Both the position numbers and the translations under genes were made by a program. 64,000 nt of DNA from Paucidesulfovibrio longus DSM 6739 (GTDB taxonomy: Bacteria > Desulfobacterota > Desulfovibrionia > Desulfovibrionales > Desulfovibrionaceae): positions 1 through 64,000 of the forward strand of contig NZ_ATVA01000002.1 of assembly GCF_000420485.1 (NCBI RefSeq). The letters run 5' to 3'. A model generated the notes under the pieces. It was not told the origin of the DNA, did not search any database, and worked only from the letters and a program-made list of their open reading frames with translations. Each line of letters opens with the position of its first letter. The first letter of the stretch is position 1. Below, piece after piece: positions 27,759-36,277 of the stretch.

Positions 27759-29411
27759 CTACTTGCCGAAGGGGCACTTGGGGAAGGTGCAGGTCTTGCA
27801 GCCCAGGCAGTAGCCGCCTTCGGCCAGATCCGCGAGGTCGCGGCGGGTCAGTTCCTGCCCGGCCAAAAGGCGCGGCAGGAGCAGGTCCAGGCTGGTGGTC
27901 TTGTGGAACAGCGCGCAGGCGGGCACGCCCAGCACGGGCACGCCGCTTCCTTCGCGTTGCAGCCTGCCCACCAGGGTCATGGCGCCGGGCAGCACGGGCA
28001 TGCCGTAGAACATGTCCGTCAGGCCGGCGTCCACCAGGCCTGCGCGGGTCACGTCGTCCGGGTCCACGGAAAGCCCTGCCGTGGTCACGATCATGTCGCA
28101 GCCTTCGTCCAGCAGTTCGCGCACTCCGGCGGTGATGGCGGCCCTGTCGTCCGGGGTGATGCGCGCGGCCGTGACCCTCGCGCCGAGGGCTTCGGCCTTG
28201 GAGCGGATCACCGGCTCGAACTTGTCCTGGATCAGCCCCTTGAAGACTTCGGTTCCGGTGACGAGCACGCCGATGGCCAGGTCGCGCAGGGGCAGAACCT
28301 CGAAGAGCGGGCGCTCGCCGAGCACGGCCAGGGCGCGGTTCAGGTTCTGGCGGGAAATGTAGAGCGGGATGGCCCGGCAGGCGGCGAATCCCTTGCCCTC
28401 TTCCACGAGCATGTCGCCTCGGCGCGAGGTGCACATCACGTCCGGCACGAGGTTGAAGGCCAGCAGGGCCTCGCGGTTGAGCGAGAGCAGGCCCCTGTAT
28501 GCGGCCGTGAAATTCAGCTTGCCCTCGCTTGGCGCGTCGTCGAAGGTCACGCCCTTTCCGGCCATGCGTCTGGCAAAGGCGAGCACCGCGTCGTTTTCGT
28601 GGACCCAGTCCTCGCCGGGCAGGGCGTCCTCGGCCACGAAGACGCGGCTGCGGCCCATCTGGTGCAGGCGGCAGAGGTCGCCCACGCCGAAGGTCTGTCC
28701 GGCCTTGAATTCCGGCCCCTTGGACTTGCCGGGCTCGATGCGGGTCATGTCGTGCAGGGCGGTCTTGCCCACGGCCTCTTCCACGGGAATGGCCCGCAGG
28801 GGCGGCAGGGTGCGGTCGTCGCCGTCCCCGCCGGGCTCCTGCCAGGAGCCGAGATACGGGGCTTCGCCCTGGCAGCCGCGGCAGATGCCGCCGTCGCTGG
28901 CGGGGTAGGCCTCGTTGCAGCCCGGACAGACGCGGATTTCGCGCATGCCGTGCTTGTGCATGAACCGTTTGGGAATGGTCACGGGGTGCGTGGAGCAGAT
29001 GGTGTGTCCGGCTGCCTCGATTTCGGCGAAAAGCCGGTCCGAGTCCTGTTCCTTCTTGGGCTTGAGCTTCAGGAACCAGGCCTTGATTTCCGGCCAGTCT
29101 TCCAGCAGGGCCGTATCCACGAAAACGCGGTGGCCTTCGCCGGTGTATTTGTCGTAGAGCGAAAGCGCGTAGCGTCCGAGGTTGACGACCTTCATCCAGC
29201 TGTTGCCCGTGGAGAGGGGCGTCAGGATCTGGACTGCGTCGGGCAGGCATTTGCCCGTCTCGACCACTGCTTCGAACAGGATGTCCTTGGGCAAGAGGCT
29301 GCGCGCGGCTTCGACCATGTAGCCGCCGATGAGCAGCCCCGGAGCTGGATAGCCGTGAAAATCTTTCGCTTTCTGCTTAAATTCCTCGAAGGTGTACGGT
29401 CCGATGTTCAT
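27759..29411 (-). CDS. FmdE-domain / molybdopterin-binding (MoeA/MogA-like) fusion protein
   Basis: A protein of 550 residues. The N-terminal FmdE domain (about 1-150; FHGYPAPGLLIGGYMV, GKCLPDAVQ) leads to a zinc-ribbon (CPGCNEAYP, CRGCQG), then a molybdopterin-binding segment (HDMTRIEPGKSKGPEFKAGQ) and a MoCF-type domain (LVTGTEVFKGLIQD, DMIVTTAGLSVDPDD, PVLGVPACALF). It ends in a Cys cluster CLGCKTCTFPKCPF. MoCF domains insert or adenylate molybdopterin. Its start overlaps the end of fdhD by 35 bases, so it probably helps make or insert the cofactor of the neighbouring formate dehydrogenase. Confidence 0.87.
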   Translation of the reverse strand: MNIGPYTFEEFKQKAKDFHGYPAPGLLIGGYMVEAARSLLPKDILFEAVVETGKCLPDAVQILTPLSTGNSWMKVVNLGRYALSLYDKYTGEGHRVFVDTALLEDWPEIKAWFLKLKPKKEQDSDRLFAEIEAAGHTICSTHPVTIPKRFMHKHGMREIRVCPGCNEAYPASDGGICRGCQGEAPYLGSWQEPGGDGDDRTLPPLRAIPVEEAVGKTALHDMTRIEPGKSKGPEFKAGQTFGVGDLCRLHQMGRSRVFVAEDALPGEDWVHENDAVLAFARRMAGKGVTFDDAPSEGKLNFTAAYRGLLSLNREALLAFNLVPDVMCTSRRGDMLVEEGKGFAACRAIPLYISRQNLNRALAVLGERPLFEVLPLRDLAIGVLVTGTEVFKGLIQDKFEPVIRSKAEALGARVTAARITPDDRAAITAGVRELLDEGCDMIVTTAGLSVDPDDVTRAGLVDAGLTDMFYGMPVLPGAMTLVGRLQREGSGVPVLGVPACALFHKTTSLDLLLPRLLAGQELTRRDLADLAEGGYCLGCKTCTFPKCPFGK

Positions 29412-30264
29412 GCGTTGGTTCCGATGCTTGGTTGGAGGATTGGTTTGCCAGCGACGCGAGGCGCCAGGGGTGCGTGTAGATGTTCATGCCGCGGCTGCGC
29501 AGCCTGCCGATGAGGGTTATGCCCCTGGCCGCGGCCAGTTCCACGGAGGAGCAGGTGGCCACGGAGAGTCCGGCCAGGACCGTGATCCCGGCCACGGCGG
29601 CCTTCATGGTCAGCTCCAGCGCCAGGCGGGAGGAGAGCAGCGCGATTTCCGTCCGGTGGAGCGCGCCGCGCAGCAAGGCCTCGCCGATGACCTTGTCGAA
29701 GGCGTTGTGCCGTCCGATGTCCTCGGCAAAGGCAAGCATGTCTCCCTGGCCGTCGAACAGGGCCGCTCCGTGCATGGCGCCGGTGACGCGGTAGATGCGC
29801 TGCCGGGCCTCGAAGGCCTCGCGCAGCCGGAAAATCCGTTCCGCTCCCAGGCCCATCTCCTGCTCGCCCGCCTCCATGCCCGGCGTCGCGGCGGCGACAA
29901 GCGAAAGCCTGCAAGGTTCCTGAGGCTTGATCGCGGCCTGGGCTCTGGTTCGCGAACCATACTCCGAAAAGTTGAGCGCATCAATATCTTCAGGCTTGCG
30001 GATCAGTCCGCGTGTGAACAGCGAGCCCACGACAAGCTGCATATCCTGTCCCGGAGTGCGGCTGAGCAGGATGGATTCGTGCCCGGACACGCAAATTTCG
30101 ATTTCCTCTTCCACGCCGACGTTGTCCTGGACGACGGAGAGGCGACCGTCCTCGTAGCGGTGCAGGACGCGGAATTCCGTGCGCGGCTTGGGGGACGACG
30201 AAGGGACCGCCCGCCCTGTTTCCGATACGGTTGCTTGCGGAGCCGTGGTGTTTTTCGTGCTCAT
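29377..30264 (-). CDS. fdhD: FdhD-family formate dehydrogenase accessory protein lacking the CxxC motif
   Basis: A 295-residue protein with FdhD features: HESILLSRTPGQDMQLVVGSL, RVTGAMHGAALFDGQG, EDIGRHNAFDKVIGEAL, SSRLALELTMKAAVAGI and GLSVATCSSVELA. FdhD passes sulfur from IscS to the bis-MGD cofactor and is needed for active formate dehydrogenase. In E. coli FdhD this uses Cys121 and Cys124; the matching stretch here (before TGAMH) has no Cys pair. The ATG at 30264 follows GAGGAAGG. The position between the FdhE-like gene and the FmdE fusion supports the role. Confidence 0.87.
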   Translation of the reverse strand: MSTKNTTAPQATVSETGRAVPSSSPKPRTEFRVLHRYEDGRLSVVQDNVGVEEEIEICVSGHESILLSRTPGQDMQLVVGSLFTRGLIRKPEDIDALNFSEYGSRTRAQAAIKPQEPCRLSLVAAATPGMEAGEQEMGLGAERIFRLREAFEARQRIYRVTGAMHGAALFDGQGDMLAFAEDIGRHNAFDKVIGEALLRGALHRTEIALLSSRLALELTMKAAVAGITVLAGLSVATCSSVELAAARGITLIGRLRSRGMNIYTHPWRLASLANQSSNQASEPTHEHRTVHLRGI

Positions 30265-30317
30265 GGCCTTCCTCGGCGGGTGCGGACGGTTTTCGGGCCG
30301 ATATGCTTCCGGGCCGC

Positions 30318-31229
30318 TTATCTCAAGGTGTTCCAGGTGTTCCCGGCCAGGGGGCGAAGCGACTTGCCCTGGGCCAGGATGTCGAGGTGCAGGAGTCCGA
30401 GGGGCACGGTGTCCAGCGCGGGCGGAGTGTCATACTCGCGCAGGTCGATGCAGAGGCTGTAGCTCTTGCAGTAGTGGCAGGCCTCAATGCGTTCGCGCGG
30501 GGCATCCTCGGCGAAAAGCAGCTCGCGCTTCTCCGTTTCGGCCGTGCCGCAACTGGGGCAGGCGTCGCGGCGCACGCGCCAGTCGTGGCCGCAAAGGCCG
30601 CAATGCAGGTATTTGCGGCCGCCTCCGCTGACGAGCTGATCGGTGTGCGCGGGTTCGCGCAGGGAGAGGTAGGCGAAGGCGGGCAGGGAGCCGCAGACCG
30701 GGCATACGGACTGGGTCCAGTCGCCCCAGCCCGAACCTTCCTCCACGTGGGCTGCCACGGCGGAAAGCACCGGAGCGAGGATGTTTTCCAGCACGAAGCC
30801 GAGGGAAGGAACAGGCAGGTTCATGGCTTTGGCCGCGCGGCGCATGGATTCCTCGTCCCCTTCCAGGCGCAGCAGCGCCATCTTGGTCAGATCGGAATCT
30901 TCCTTGGCCAGATGGCCGCGCACGACCCCGGCCAGGTCCGATACGTTGAGGAGCTTGCCGAGCACGGGGAACAGTTCGTCCGCAGCCCGTTCCAGCAGAG
31001 AACTCCAGGAGCGCAGGTTGTTGCCGGCGAGCAGATGCACTCCCTGCTTTCTGGCCGTGGCCGTGTGGTCCGGGGGAGCGGAGCAGGCGGCCGCGAACTC
31101 GGACGCGATTTTTTCGCGGGTGCGCAGCAGCGGTCCGAAGAGGTCGATGATTTCGGCGTAGGCAGGGCGGTCCTTGCGCAGCGTTTCAAGGCTGGCTTCG
31201 ACGGAGGCGGTGGTGAACGGGCGGGGCAT
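30318..31229 (-). CDS. fdhE: FdhE-like formate dehydrogenase formation protein
   Basis: A 303-residue protein. The N-terminal half is helical; the C-terminal half has zinc/iron-binding CxxC pairs CPVCGSLPAF, CGLCGHDW, CPSCGT and CHYCKSYS, then LDTVPLGLLHLDILAQ, the standard FdhE arrangement. FdhE is a cytosolic iron-binding chaperone needed for the assembly of exported formate dehydrogenases. The ATG at 31229 follows AGGAAGGA. It is followed 53 bases later by fdhD. Confidence 0.9.
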   Translation of the reverse strand: MPRPFTTASVEASLETLRKDRPAYAEIIDLFGPLLRTREKIASEFAAACSAPPDHTATARKQGVHLLAGNNLRSWSSLLERAADELFPVLGKLLNVSDLAGVVRGHLAKEDSDLTKMALLRLEGDEESMRRAAKAMNLPVPSLGFVLENILAPVLSAVAAHVEEGSGWGDWTQSVCPVCGSLPAFAYLSLREPAHTDQLVSGGGRKYLHCGLCGHDWRVRRDACPSCGTAETEKRELLFAEDAPRERIEACHYCKSYSLCIDLREYDTPPALDTVPLGLLHLDILAQGKSLRPLAGNTWNTLR

Positions 31230-31398
31230 CTCGATCCTTCCTGTTTCTGGTCGGGTTGCAGGGGAAGTCCCCTGAATCTGGTGCGTTCCCTCGGACGCGA
31301 CCGGAGCTGCTTGCGCGGTCCGGTCCGGATTGTCCGGCGGAGCAGCCGGGCCGGATCCGTTCGGGCCTTGCGCCGAGAGGGCGCGGCAAGGCCTGGTT

Positions 31399-31424
31399 AT
31401 TATGCCTATTCCGGCATGATTATG
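31399..31424 (-). promoter_or_regulatory. Site A: ATTATG-N14-ATTATG pair upstream of fdhE-like operon
   Basis: Read on the minus strand the site is CATAAT-N14-CATAAT, starting CATAATCATG. It lies 170 bases before the ATG at 31229. The same 26-base layout, identical at 19 positions by my alignment, occurs upstream of the ModE-like gene. CATAAT is also a good -10 box, so the site could be a promoter element, an operator, or both. Confidence 0.5.
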
Positions 31425-31571
31425 AGTATGCCACAAGCTGGCGAGGCGCAATAGGCGCTCATTTAGGCGAGGTTTGACACCTGAAAGCGGCCGCTCCGGG
31501 CGCTGAAGGCCGCGCAAATGCCGAAAGAAGGGATTTTCGGGCGAGCCTGCTTTCCGATGCGCGTCCCCTGG

Positions 31572-31596
31572 GGGCGCGGCCGCAAGGGCCGCGCCC
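31572..31596 (-). terminator. GC hairpin downstream of the formate dehydrogenase beta gene
   Basis: GGGCGCGGCC, 5-base loop, GGCCGCGCCC, 22 bases past the stop at 31619. No T-run follows on the minus strand, so this is a possible terminator or RNA-protecting end. Confidence 0.45.
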
Positions 31597-31618
31597 GGCA
31601 GGGTTTCGACAGTCCGGC

Positions 31619-32365
31619 CTAGGCCAGTCTGTCGGCGATCCGCTTGAAGGGTCTGCCCAGCGCGGCCAGGAACTCCTTGCGGTCCAGGGGCCGCACCGGC
31701 GTGAGCGCGGCCACGGCGTAGTCGTGGTAGTTCTTGGGTTCGTCGATGAGCAGGAAGATCACGTTCACGTCTTCCGGGTCCGCGAGCATGGCCTGGGGGA
31801 AGCTCTGCTTCACCGTGGCCAGCCGCTCTTCTGCGAGCTTCAGCATGTCCGCGCGCTCCCCGAAGTTCATGGTCCCGGTGGGACAGGCCTTGACGCAGGC
31901 GGGCAGCATGCCCTTGAGCACGCGCTCGTTGCACATGGTGCACTTAGAGATCAGCCCGGTTTCCGCGTTGCGGCGCGGAATGTTGTAGGGGCAGGCGTCG
32001 CGGATGTCCTCGAAGTCCGATGCGCTGTACTTCCTGGTCTTGTCCGTAAAGATCACGGCGCCGGTCTTCTTGTCCTGGACGATGGCGTTTTCCACGGTCA
32101 TGTCGCCGACCTGCTTGCAGGGCGGGGACACGCAGTGGCGGCACTGGTCCGGGAAGAAGTTCCAGCGGATCACTTCGCCGTCCAGGTGCTCGCTGAAGCG
32201 CACGAGCTTATAGTTGAAGGGGTTGAGATCCTGCGGGTTCTGGTGGCTCCCCCAACCGGACTGGGTGGTCTTGTTGGCGGGCAGCTCGTTCCATTCCTTG
32301 CAGGCGACCTGGCAACCCCGGCACGCCGTGCAGCGCGAGGTGTCGATCAGAAACGACTTCGGCAT
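31619..32365 (-). CDS. fdhB: Formate dehydrogenase beta subunit, four-cluster ferredoxin
   Basis: A 248-residue iron-sulfur protein with four Cys groups: CTACRGCQVACKEW, CRHCVSPPCKQ, CPYNIPRRN with CTMCNERV, and CVKACPTG. It transfers electrons from the alpha-subunit to a periplasmic acceptor such as cytochrome c3. It has no signal peptide, so it would be exported with the Tat-bearing alpha-subunit. The start ATG at 32365 follows AAAGGAG, 49 bases after the alpha stop. No membrane gamma subunit or cytochrome follows, matching the soluble FdhAB type. Confidence 0.95.
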   Translation of the reverse strand: MPKSFLIDTSRCTACRGCQVACKEWNELPANKTTQSGWGSHQNPQDLNPFNYKLVRFSEHLDGEVIRWNFFPDQCRHCVSPPCKQVGDMTVENAIVQDKKTGAVIFTDKTRKYSASDFEDIRDACPYNIPRRNAETGLISKCTMCNERVLKGMLPACVKACPTGTMNFGERADMLKLAEERLATVKQSFPQAMLADPEDVNVIFLLIDEPKNYHDYAVAALTPVRPLDRKEFLAALGRPFKRIADRLA

Positions 32366-32383
32366 GGTGGTCTCCTTTCTGGA

Positions 32384-32406
32384 CCGGGCGGGCAATGCCC
32401 GCCCGG
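32384..32406 (-). other. Intercistronic hairpin between formate dehydrogenase alpha and beta genes
   Basis: CCGGGCGGGC, loop AAT, GCCCGCCCGG fills the short gap between the two subunit genes. Without a T-run it more likely tunes mRNA stability or subunit ratio than ends transcription. Confidence 0.5.
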
Positions 32407-32414
32407 GTCACACG

Positions 32415-35400
32415 TTAGCTTGCAAGCTCGGTGAGCTTGTCGGCCTTGCGGATGTTCACGCAGCAGGCCTTGTATTCCGGGATGGTGGTGTTCGGGTCGC
32501 CGACCGAGGGCGTGAGCCTGTTGGTCGAGTCGCCCGTACCGGGGGTGGTCCATCCGAAACAGAAAGGCATGCCGATTTCGTGAATGATCCTGCCGTGCAC
32601 CTTGAGGGGACGCATGCGCACCGTGACCATGGCGAAGGCTTCCACGCGGCCGCGGATGCTCTCGATGATCACGCCTTCGCCGTTCTTGATGCCCTTTTCC
32701 TCGGCCAGTTCCGGGCTCAGTTCCACGTAGAGCTGGGGCTCGGTTTCCAGGAGGTTGGGCACGTTGCGGGTTTCGCCGCCGCCGCACCAGTGCTCCGTGA
32801 CGTTGTAGGTCGTGAGCACGATGGGGTAGCGCGGGTCCGCCGGAGCCGCGAGCAGGTCCATGTCGCTGTTCACGGACTTGTAGCACGGGCTGCTGAGCTG
32901 CTTCGAGAACAGGTTGCTGTCCACCGGAGTCTCGACGGGCTCGTAGTGTTCGGAGAACGGTCCGTCCTGGCGTCCCGGCCCGAAGACCTGGCCGTAGCCG
33001 TGCTTGGACATGATGAAGGGGTTTCTGCCCTTGCCCGTGGACAGGGGCGGCCAGCCGCCGTCGGGCACGTCGCCGACCCACTTGCCGTCCTTCCATTCGA
33101 TGACGGCCTTGGCCGGGTTGTACGGCTTGCCGTTTTCGTCCACGGAGGCGCGGTTGTAGAGGATGCGGCGGTTGACGGGCCAGGACCAGGACCAGTTCGG
33201 GTAGAGCCCGATGTTGGCCTGCATTTCGGTCTGCTCCGCGCTGCGGCGCTTGGACTTGTTCCCGTCTTCCTCGGTGTAGCTGCCCGCGTAGAGCCAGTTC
33301 AGGCTGGCGGTGGAGCCGTCGTCCGCCAGCGCCGTGAACGAGGGCACCTGCTGTCCGGCCTTGTAGAGCTTGTCCTTCACCATGGTGTCCTTGGTGAAGT
33401 GGCCGTTGATGCGCTTGCAGACGTCGTCCGGGTCGTAGGTCGCGGGCCAGTCGAGCTTGAGCACGGCTTCGGGCAGGGTTCCGCCTTCCTTCTTGTACAG
33501 GCCGCGGACGTTGTTGACGATGTCCACGAACATCTGGCCGAAGTTGCGGGCCTCGAACTGCGGCTTGATGGCCTGGTAGTGCCAGAGCAGCCAGCGGCCG
33601 GAGTTGGTCACGGAGCCTTCCTTCTCCAGGCGGTGGGCCGAAGGCAGCAGGAATACCTCGGTCTTGACCTTTTTCGGGTCCACGCCGGGTCGGCGCCAGT
33701 TGTCCGTGGTCTCGGAGTGGTGCAGTTCCGCGGTCACGAGCCAGTCCAGGTTGTCCAGGGCCTTGCGGATCTTGTTCGAGTTCGGCACCGAGTTCATGGG
33801 GTTCAGTCCGATGATGATGCCGCCCTTGATCTTGCCCTGATACATGCGGTCGAAGAGGAACATATAGGAATAGTCCTCGCCCTTTTCGATCTTGGGCAGC
33901 AGCTCGTAGCAGAAGCCGTTGTCCTTGGTGGCGTTCTCGCCGAACCAAGCCTTGAGCAGGCTGGCGAAGTACTTGGGCTTGTTTTGCCACCAGTTGGCCG
34001 AGAGCGGGTCGTGGCTGACCGGGGTGTTGGCCTTGTTGTAGTCCTCGAAGGTCTGCCAGCCGTTGTGCGGCATGGCCATGTATCCGGGGATGATGTGGTA
34101 GAGCAGGGTGTGGTCCGTGGAGCCCTGGACGTTGGGCTCGCCGCGCAGCGCGTTGATGCCGCCGCCGGCCACGCCGATGTTGCCGAGCAGGAGCTGGATG
34201 ATGGCTGCGGAACGGATGTTCTGCACGCCCACGGTGTGCTGGGTCCAGCCCAGGGCGTACATGATGGTTCCGGCCTTGTCCGCCTTGCCCGTGGCCGCGA
34301 AGGCTTCGTACACGCGCCTGAGGTTCTTCTCGGATACGCCCGTGGTGGCGGAGACGTCCGCCAGGGTGTAGCGCGAGTAGTGCTTCTTCATCAGCTGGAA
34401 CACGCAGCGGGGATTCTTCAGGCTGGCGTCGCGCACGGGCACGCCGTCCGCGTCCATCTCGAACTCCCACTTGCTCTTGTCGTAGAGCCGGGTCTTGGGG
34501 TCATACCCCGAGAACAGGCCGTCCTTGAAGTCGTAGCCCTTGCCCACGACCAGGGCCGCGTTGGTGTATTCGGCCACGTACTTCTTGAAGTAGGACTCGG
34601 TTTCGAGGATGTGGTGGATCATGCCGCCGAGAAAGGCGATGTCCGTGCCGGAGCGCAGGGGAACGTGGAAATCCGAGCGGGCCGAGGTCCGCGAGAACTT
34701 CGGGTCCACGTGCATGACCACTGCGCCCTTGTCCTTGGCGCGCAGAACCCACTTGAAAGAGATTGGATGGTGCTCGGCAGCATTGCTGCCCATGATCAGG
34801 ATGGCATCGGCATTCTTGATGTCGATCCAGTGATTCGTCATCGCGCCGCGTCCGAACGACTCTCCCAGAGCCGCAACAGTGGCGCTGTGTCAAATACGAG
34901 CCTGGTGGTCCATGTGGACGACGCCCAGGCCGCGCATGGCCTGGTGGGCGAGCGCGCATTCCTCGTTGTCCGCGTGGGACGTTCCGAGGAGGAACATGGA
35001 TTCGAGGCGGTTGACCGTGTCGCCCTTTTCGTTCTTGAGGATCAGATCCTTGTCGCGGGTGTCCTTGACGCGCCTTGCGATGCGCTCCAGGGTCCACTCC
35101 CAGCTCTTCTCTTCCCACTTGTCGCTGAAGGGCGCGCGGTAGAGCGGCTTCTTCACGCGATGGTGGCTGGTGGTCATGGTGAACATGGCCGCGCCCTTGG
35201 CGCAGAGCGATCCCTCGTTGACGGGGTAGTCCGGGTCGCCTTCGGTGTTCACCAGCTTGCCGTCCTTCACGTAGCCGATGGCGTTGCAGCTCACCGAGCA
35301 GAACGGGCAGACCGTGAAGATTTCCTTGGCGCCGTCGATCTTGAGATCGGCGGCATACGCCTCCACCGGCGTGAGGTCCACGCCGAGCTGGACCAGCCCG

Positions 35401-35456
35401 AAGCCGGCAGCCCCGGCTCCGGCCAGCTTGAGGAAACTCCTCCGATTACATTGCAT
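32415..35456 (-). CDS. fdhA: Formate dehydrogenase alpha subunit with selenocysteine and Tat signal
   Basis: A protein of 1013 residues read through TGA at 34890-34892 as selenocysteine 189 (context DHQARI-Sec-HSATVAALG, the conserved active-site segment). The Tat signal RRSFLKLAGAGAAGFG is followed by a [4Fe-4S] site (CPFCSVSC, SLCAKG) and the bis-pterin-guanine-dinucleotide folds (NADAILIMGSNAAEHHP, YALGWTQHTVGVQ, GLNPMNS). The C-terminal domain has WCGGGETRNVPNLLETEPQL. It oxidises formate or reduces CO2 in the periplasm with Mo or W. The ATG at 35456 lies 6 bases after AAAGGAGG. Translation needs SelB/SelC encoded elsewhere. Confidence 0.96.
34856..34892 (-). promoter_or_regulatory. Selenocysteine UGA codon with SECIS-like hairpin
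   Basis: The in-frame TGA (34890-34892) is followed after 15 bases by GCGGCTCT, loop GGG, AGAGTCGT (34856-34874), which can pair over 8 bp with G-U pairs. A hairpin at this distance within the coding region is what SelB needs in bacteria. The start of the codon context (TGACAC) matches that of E. coli fdhF. Confidence 0.75.
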
Positions 35457-35528
35457 CAATGGCCTCCTTTGCTTGGCCCGTCAGCGATTTGCGGGCCGTA
35501 TGGATAGACAGGGTCGATACTGGAGGCC

Positions 35529-35556
35529 AGGATACAATAAAATTCTTTTATTTCAA
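35529..35556 (-). promoter_or_regulatory. Promoter of the formate dehydrogenase operon
   Basis: On the minus strand TTGAAA, 16-base spacer, TATCCT, with the expected start about 65 bases before the ATG at 35456. The -35 box overlaps the first bases of the dyad at 35554-35577, so binding there should affect RNA polymerase. Confidence 0.5.
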
Positions 35557-35577
35557 CATGTTATATTTAACATGTTG
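35554..35577. promoter_or_regulatory. Perfect 10-bp dyad operator at the formate dehydrogenase promoter
   Basis: CAACATGTTA, TATT, TAACATGTTG is a perfect inverted repeat in an AT-rich island between the ModE-like gene and fdhA. The size suits a dimeric winged-helix regulator. The adjacent ModE-like protein is the obvious candidate to bind it. Confidence 0.65.
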
Positions 35578-35586
35578 GAAGCCGGA

Positions 35587-36003
35587 CTACTTCCGCCCGG
35601 AGAATGGTTGCGTCTTTATCGGCAGGATATCGCAGCTTTTTTGGAAGGCGAAACTCTCCACGGCGCGGAACCATTCCTCGAAGCGTGCGGAAAGCGTTTC
35701 TCCGAACGGCGTGAGCCGATACCCGGAACGGCGGCAGCCATTTCTTTCAATGAGCTGCTCGCCGAGCAGTTCCTCTGTCTTCTTGATCTTGCCCCAGGCG
35801 CCCCGGTAGGACATGCCCAGGTTGGCCGCCGCGGCGGTCAGGGAGCCGCTGTTCCTGATCTCGCGCAGGAGCAGCAGCCGTCCCATGCCGAAGAGCACGC
35901 CGTCCGGCGATTCGAGCCAGAGATGCATGCGGATCACGGCGTTGCGGCTGGATGGGCGCTGCCGTCCCGTTGCGGCGGTTCTGTTCTGGTCGTCGTGGTC
36001 CAT
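35587..36003 (-). CDS. Short ModE-like winged-helix regulator without molybdate-binding domain
   Basis: A 138-residue protein (ATG at 36003 after GGAGAA; the frame is open up to 36105). It has a ModE/LysR-type helix-turn-helix: LLLLREIRNSGSLTAAAANLGMSYRGAWGKIKKTEELLGEQLI, then RSGYRLTPFGETLSARFEEW. E. coli ModE is about twice as long, with C-terminal molybdate-binding domains that are absent here. It is immediately upstream of the formate dehydrogenase operon on the same strand and is likely its regulator. How it senses metal, if at all, is unclear. Confidence 0.85.
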   Translation of the reverse strand: MDHDDQNRTAATGRQRPSSRNAVIRMHLWLESPDGVLFGMGRLLLLREIRNSGSLTAAAANLGMSYRGAWGKIKKTEELLGEQLIERNGCRRSGYRLTPFGETLSARFEEWFRAVESFAFQKSCDILPIKTQPFSGRK

Positions 36004-36052
36004 GCGTTCTCCGGCGGGGTGTGGGACCGTCCGTGCCCGGTGATCCGGATTG

Positions 36053-36078
36053 ATTATGCTCAAAAAGACATGATTATG
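36053..36078 (-). promoter_or_regulatory. Site B: ATTATG-N14-ATTATG pair upstream of ModE-like gene
   Basis: The layout is the same as site A (minus strand CATAAT-N14-CATAAT, beginning CATAATCATG), 50 bases before the ATG at 36003. A second small dyad AGACAT-GATT-ATGTCT (36067-36082) overlaps it. The CATAAT nearest the gene would suit a -10 box with TAGACA 18 bases upstream. Confidence 0.5.
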
Positions 36079-36194
36079 TCTAGGAGATGCTCCGGGGCGG
36101 GGCAACGGCCTTTTACTGTACCTCGGTTTGGCACTCGGCGCGCTGCGGCAAAGGAATGGGGCCGCAAAAAAGGAGCCGATAAGGAAAGGATCGC

Positions 36195-36234
36195 AAAAAA
36201 AGGGGGCCGATCCGGAGAGCTGCCGGATCGGCCC
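36195..36234 (-). terminator. Strong terminator of the molybdopterin oxidoreductase gene
   Basis: On the minus strand GGGCCGATCCGG, 7-base loop, CCGGATCGGCCC is followed by CC and seven T residues, 43 bases past the stop at 36278. Confidence 0.93.
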
Positions 36235-36277
36235 GAAGGGGTTCGCGGGCTGTCGCAGAACAGCCGCGGGGAGAGAG

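Larger units (their letters stand above)
31230..31618. other. Non-coding gap between fdhE-like and fdhB-like genes
   Basis: This 389-base stretch has no plausible gene. It contains the ATTATG pair at 31399-31424, which probably marks the promoter region of the fdhE-like operon, and a GC hairpin at 31572-31596 just past the formate dehydrogenase beta stop. The middle is GC-rich with several imperfect inverted repeats around CCGG. Confidence 0.7.

Noticed and set aside
34841-34892. Apparent stop codon splitting the formate dehydrogenase alpha gene into two genes
   Set aside because: The codon is TGA at the known selenocysteine position and both sides are the same frame of one conserved enzyme.
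32214-35507. An open frame of about 1100 codons on the plus strand across the formate dehydrogenase genes
   Set aside because: Antisense shadow of the alpha and beta subunits, with the low-complexity composition of such frames.
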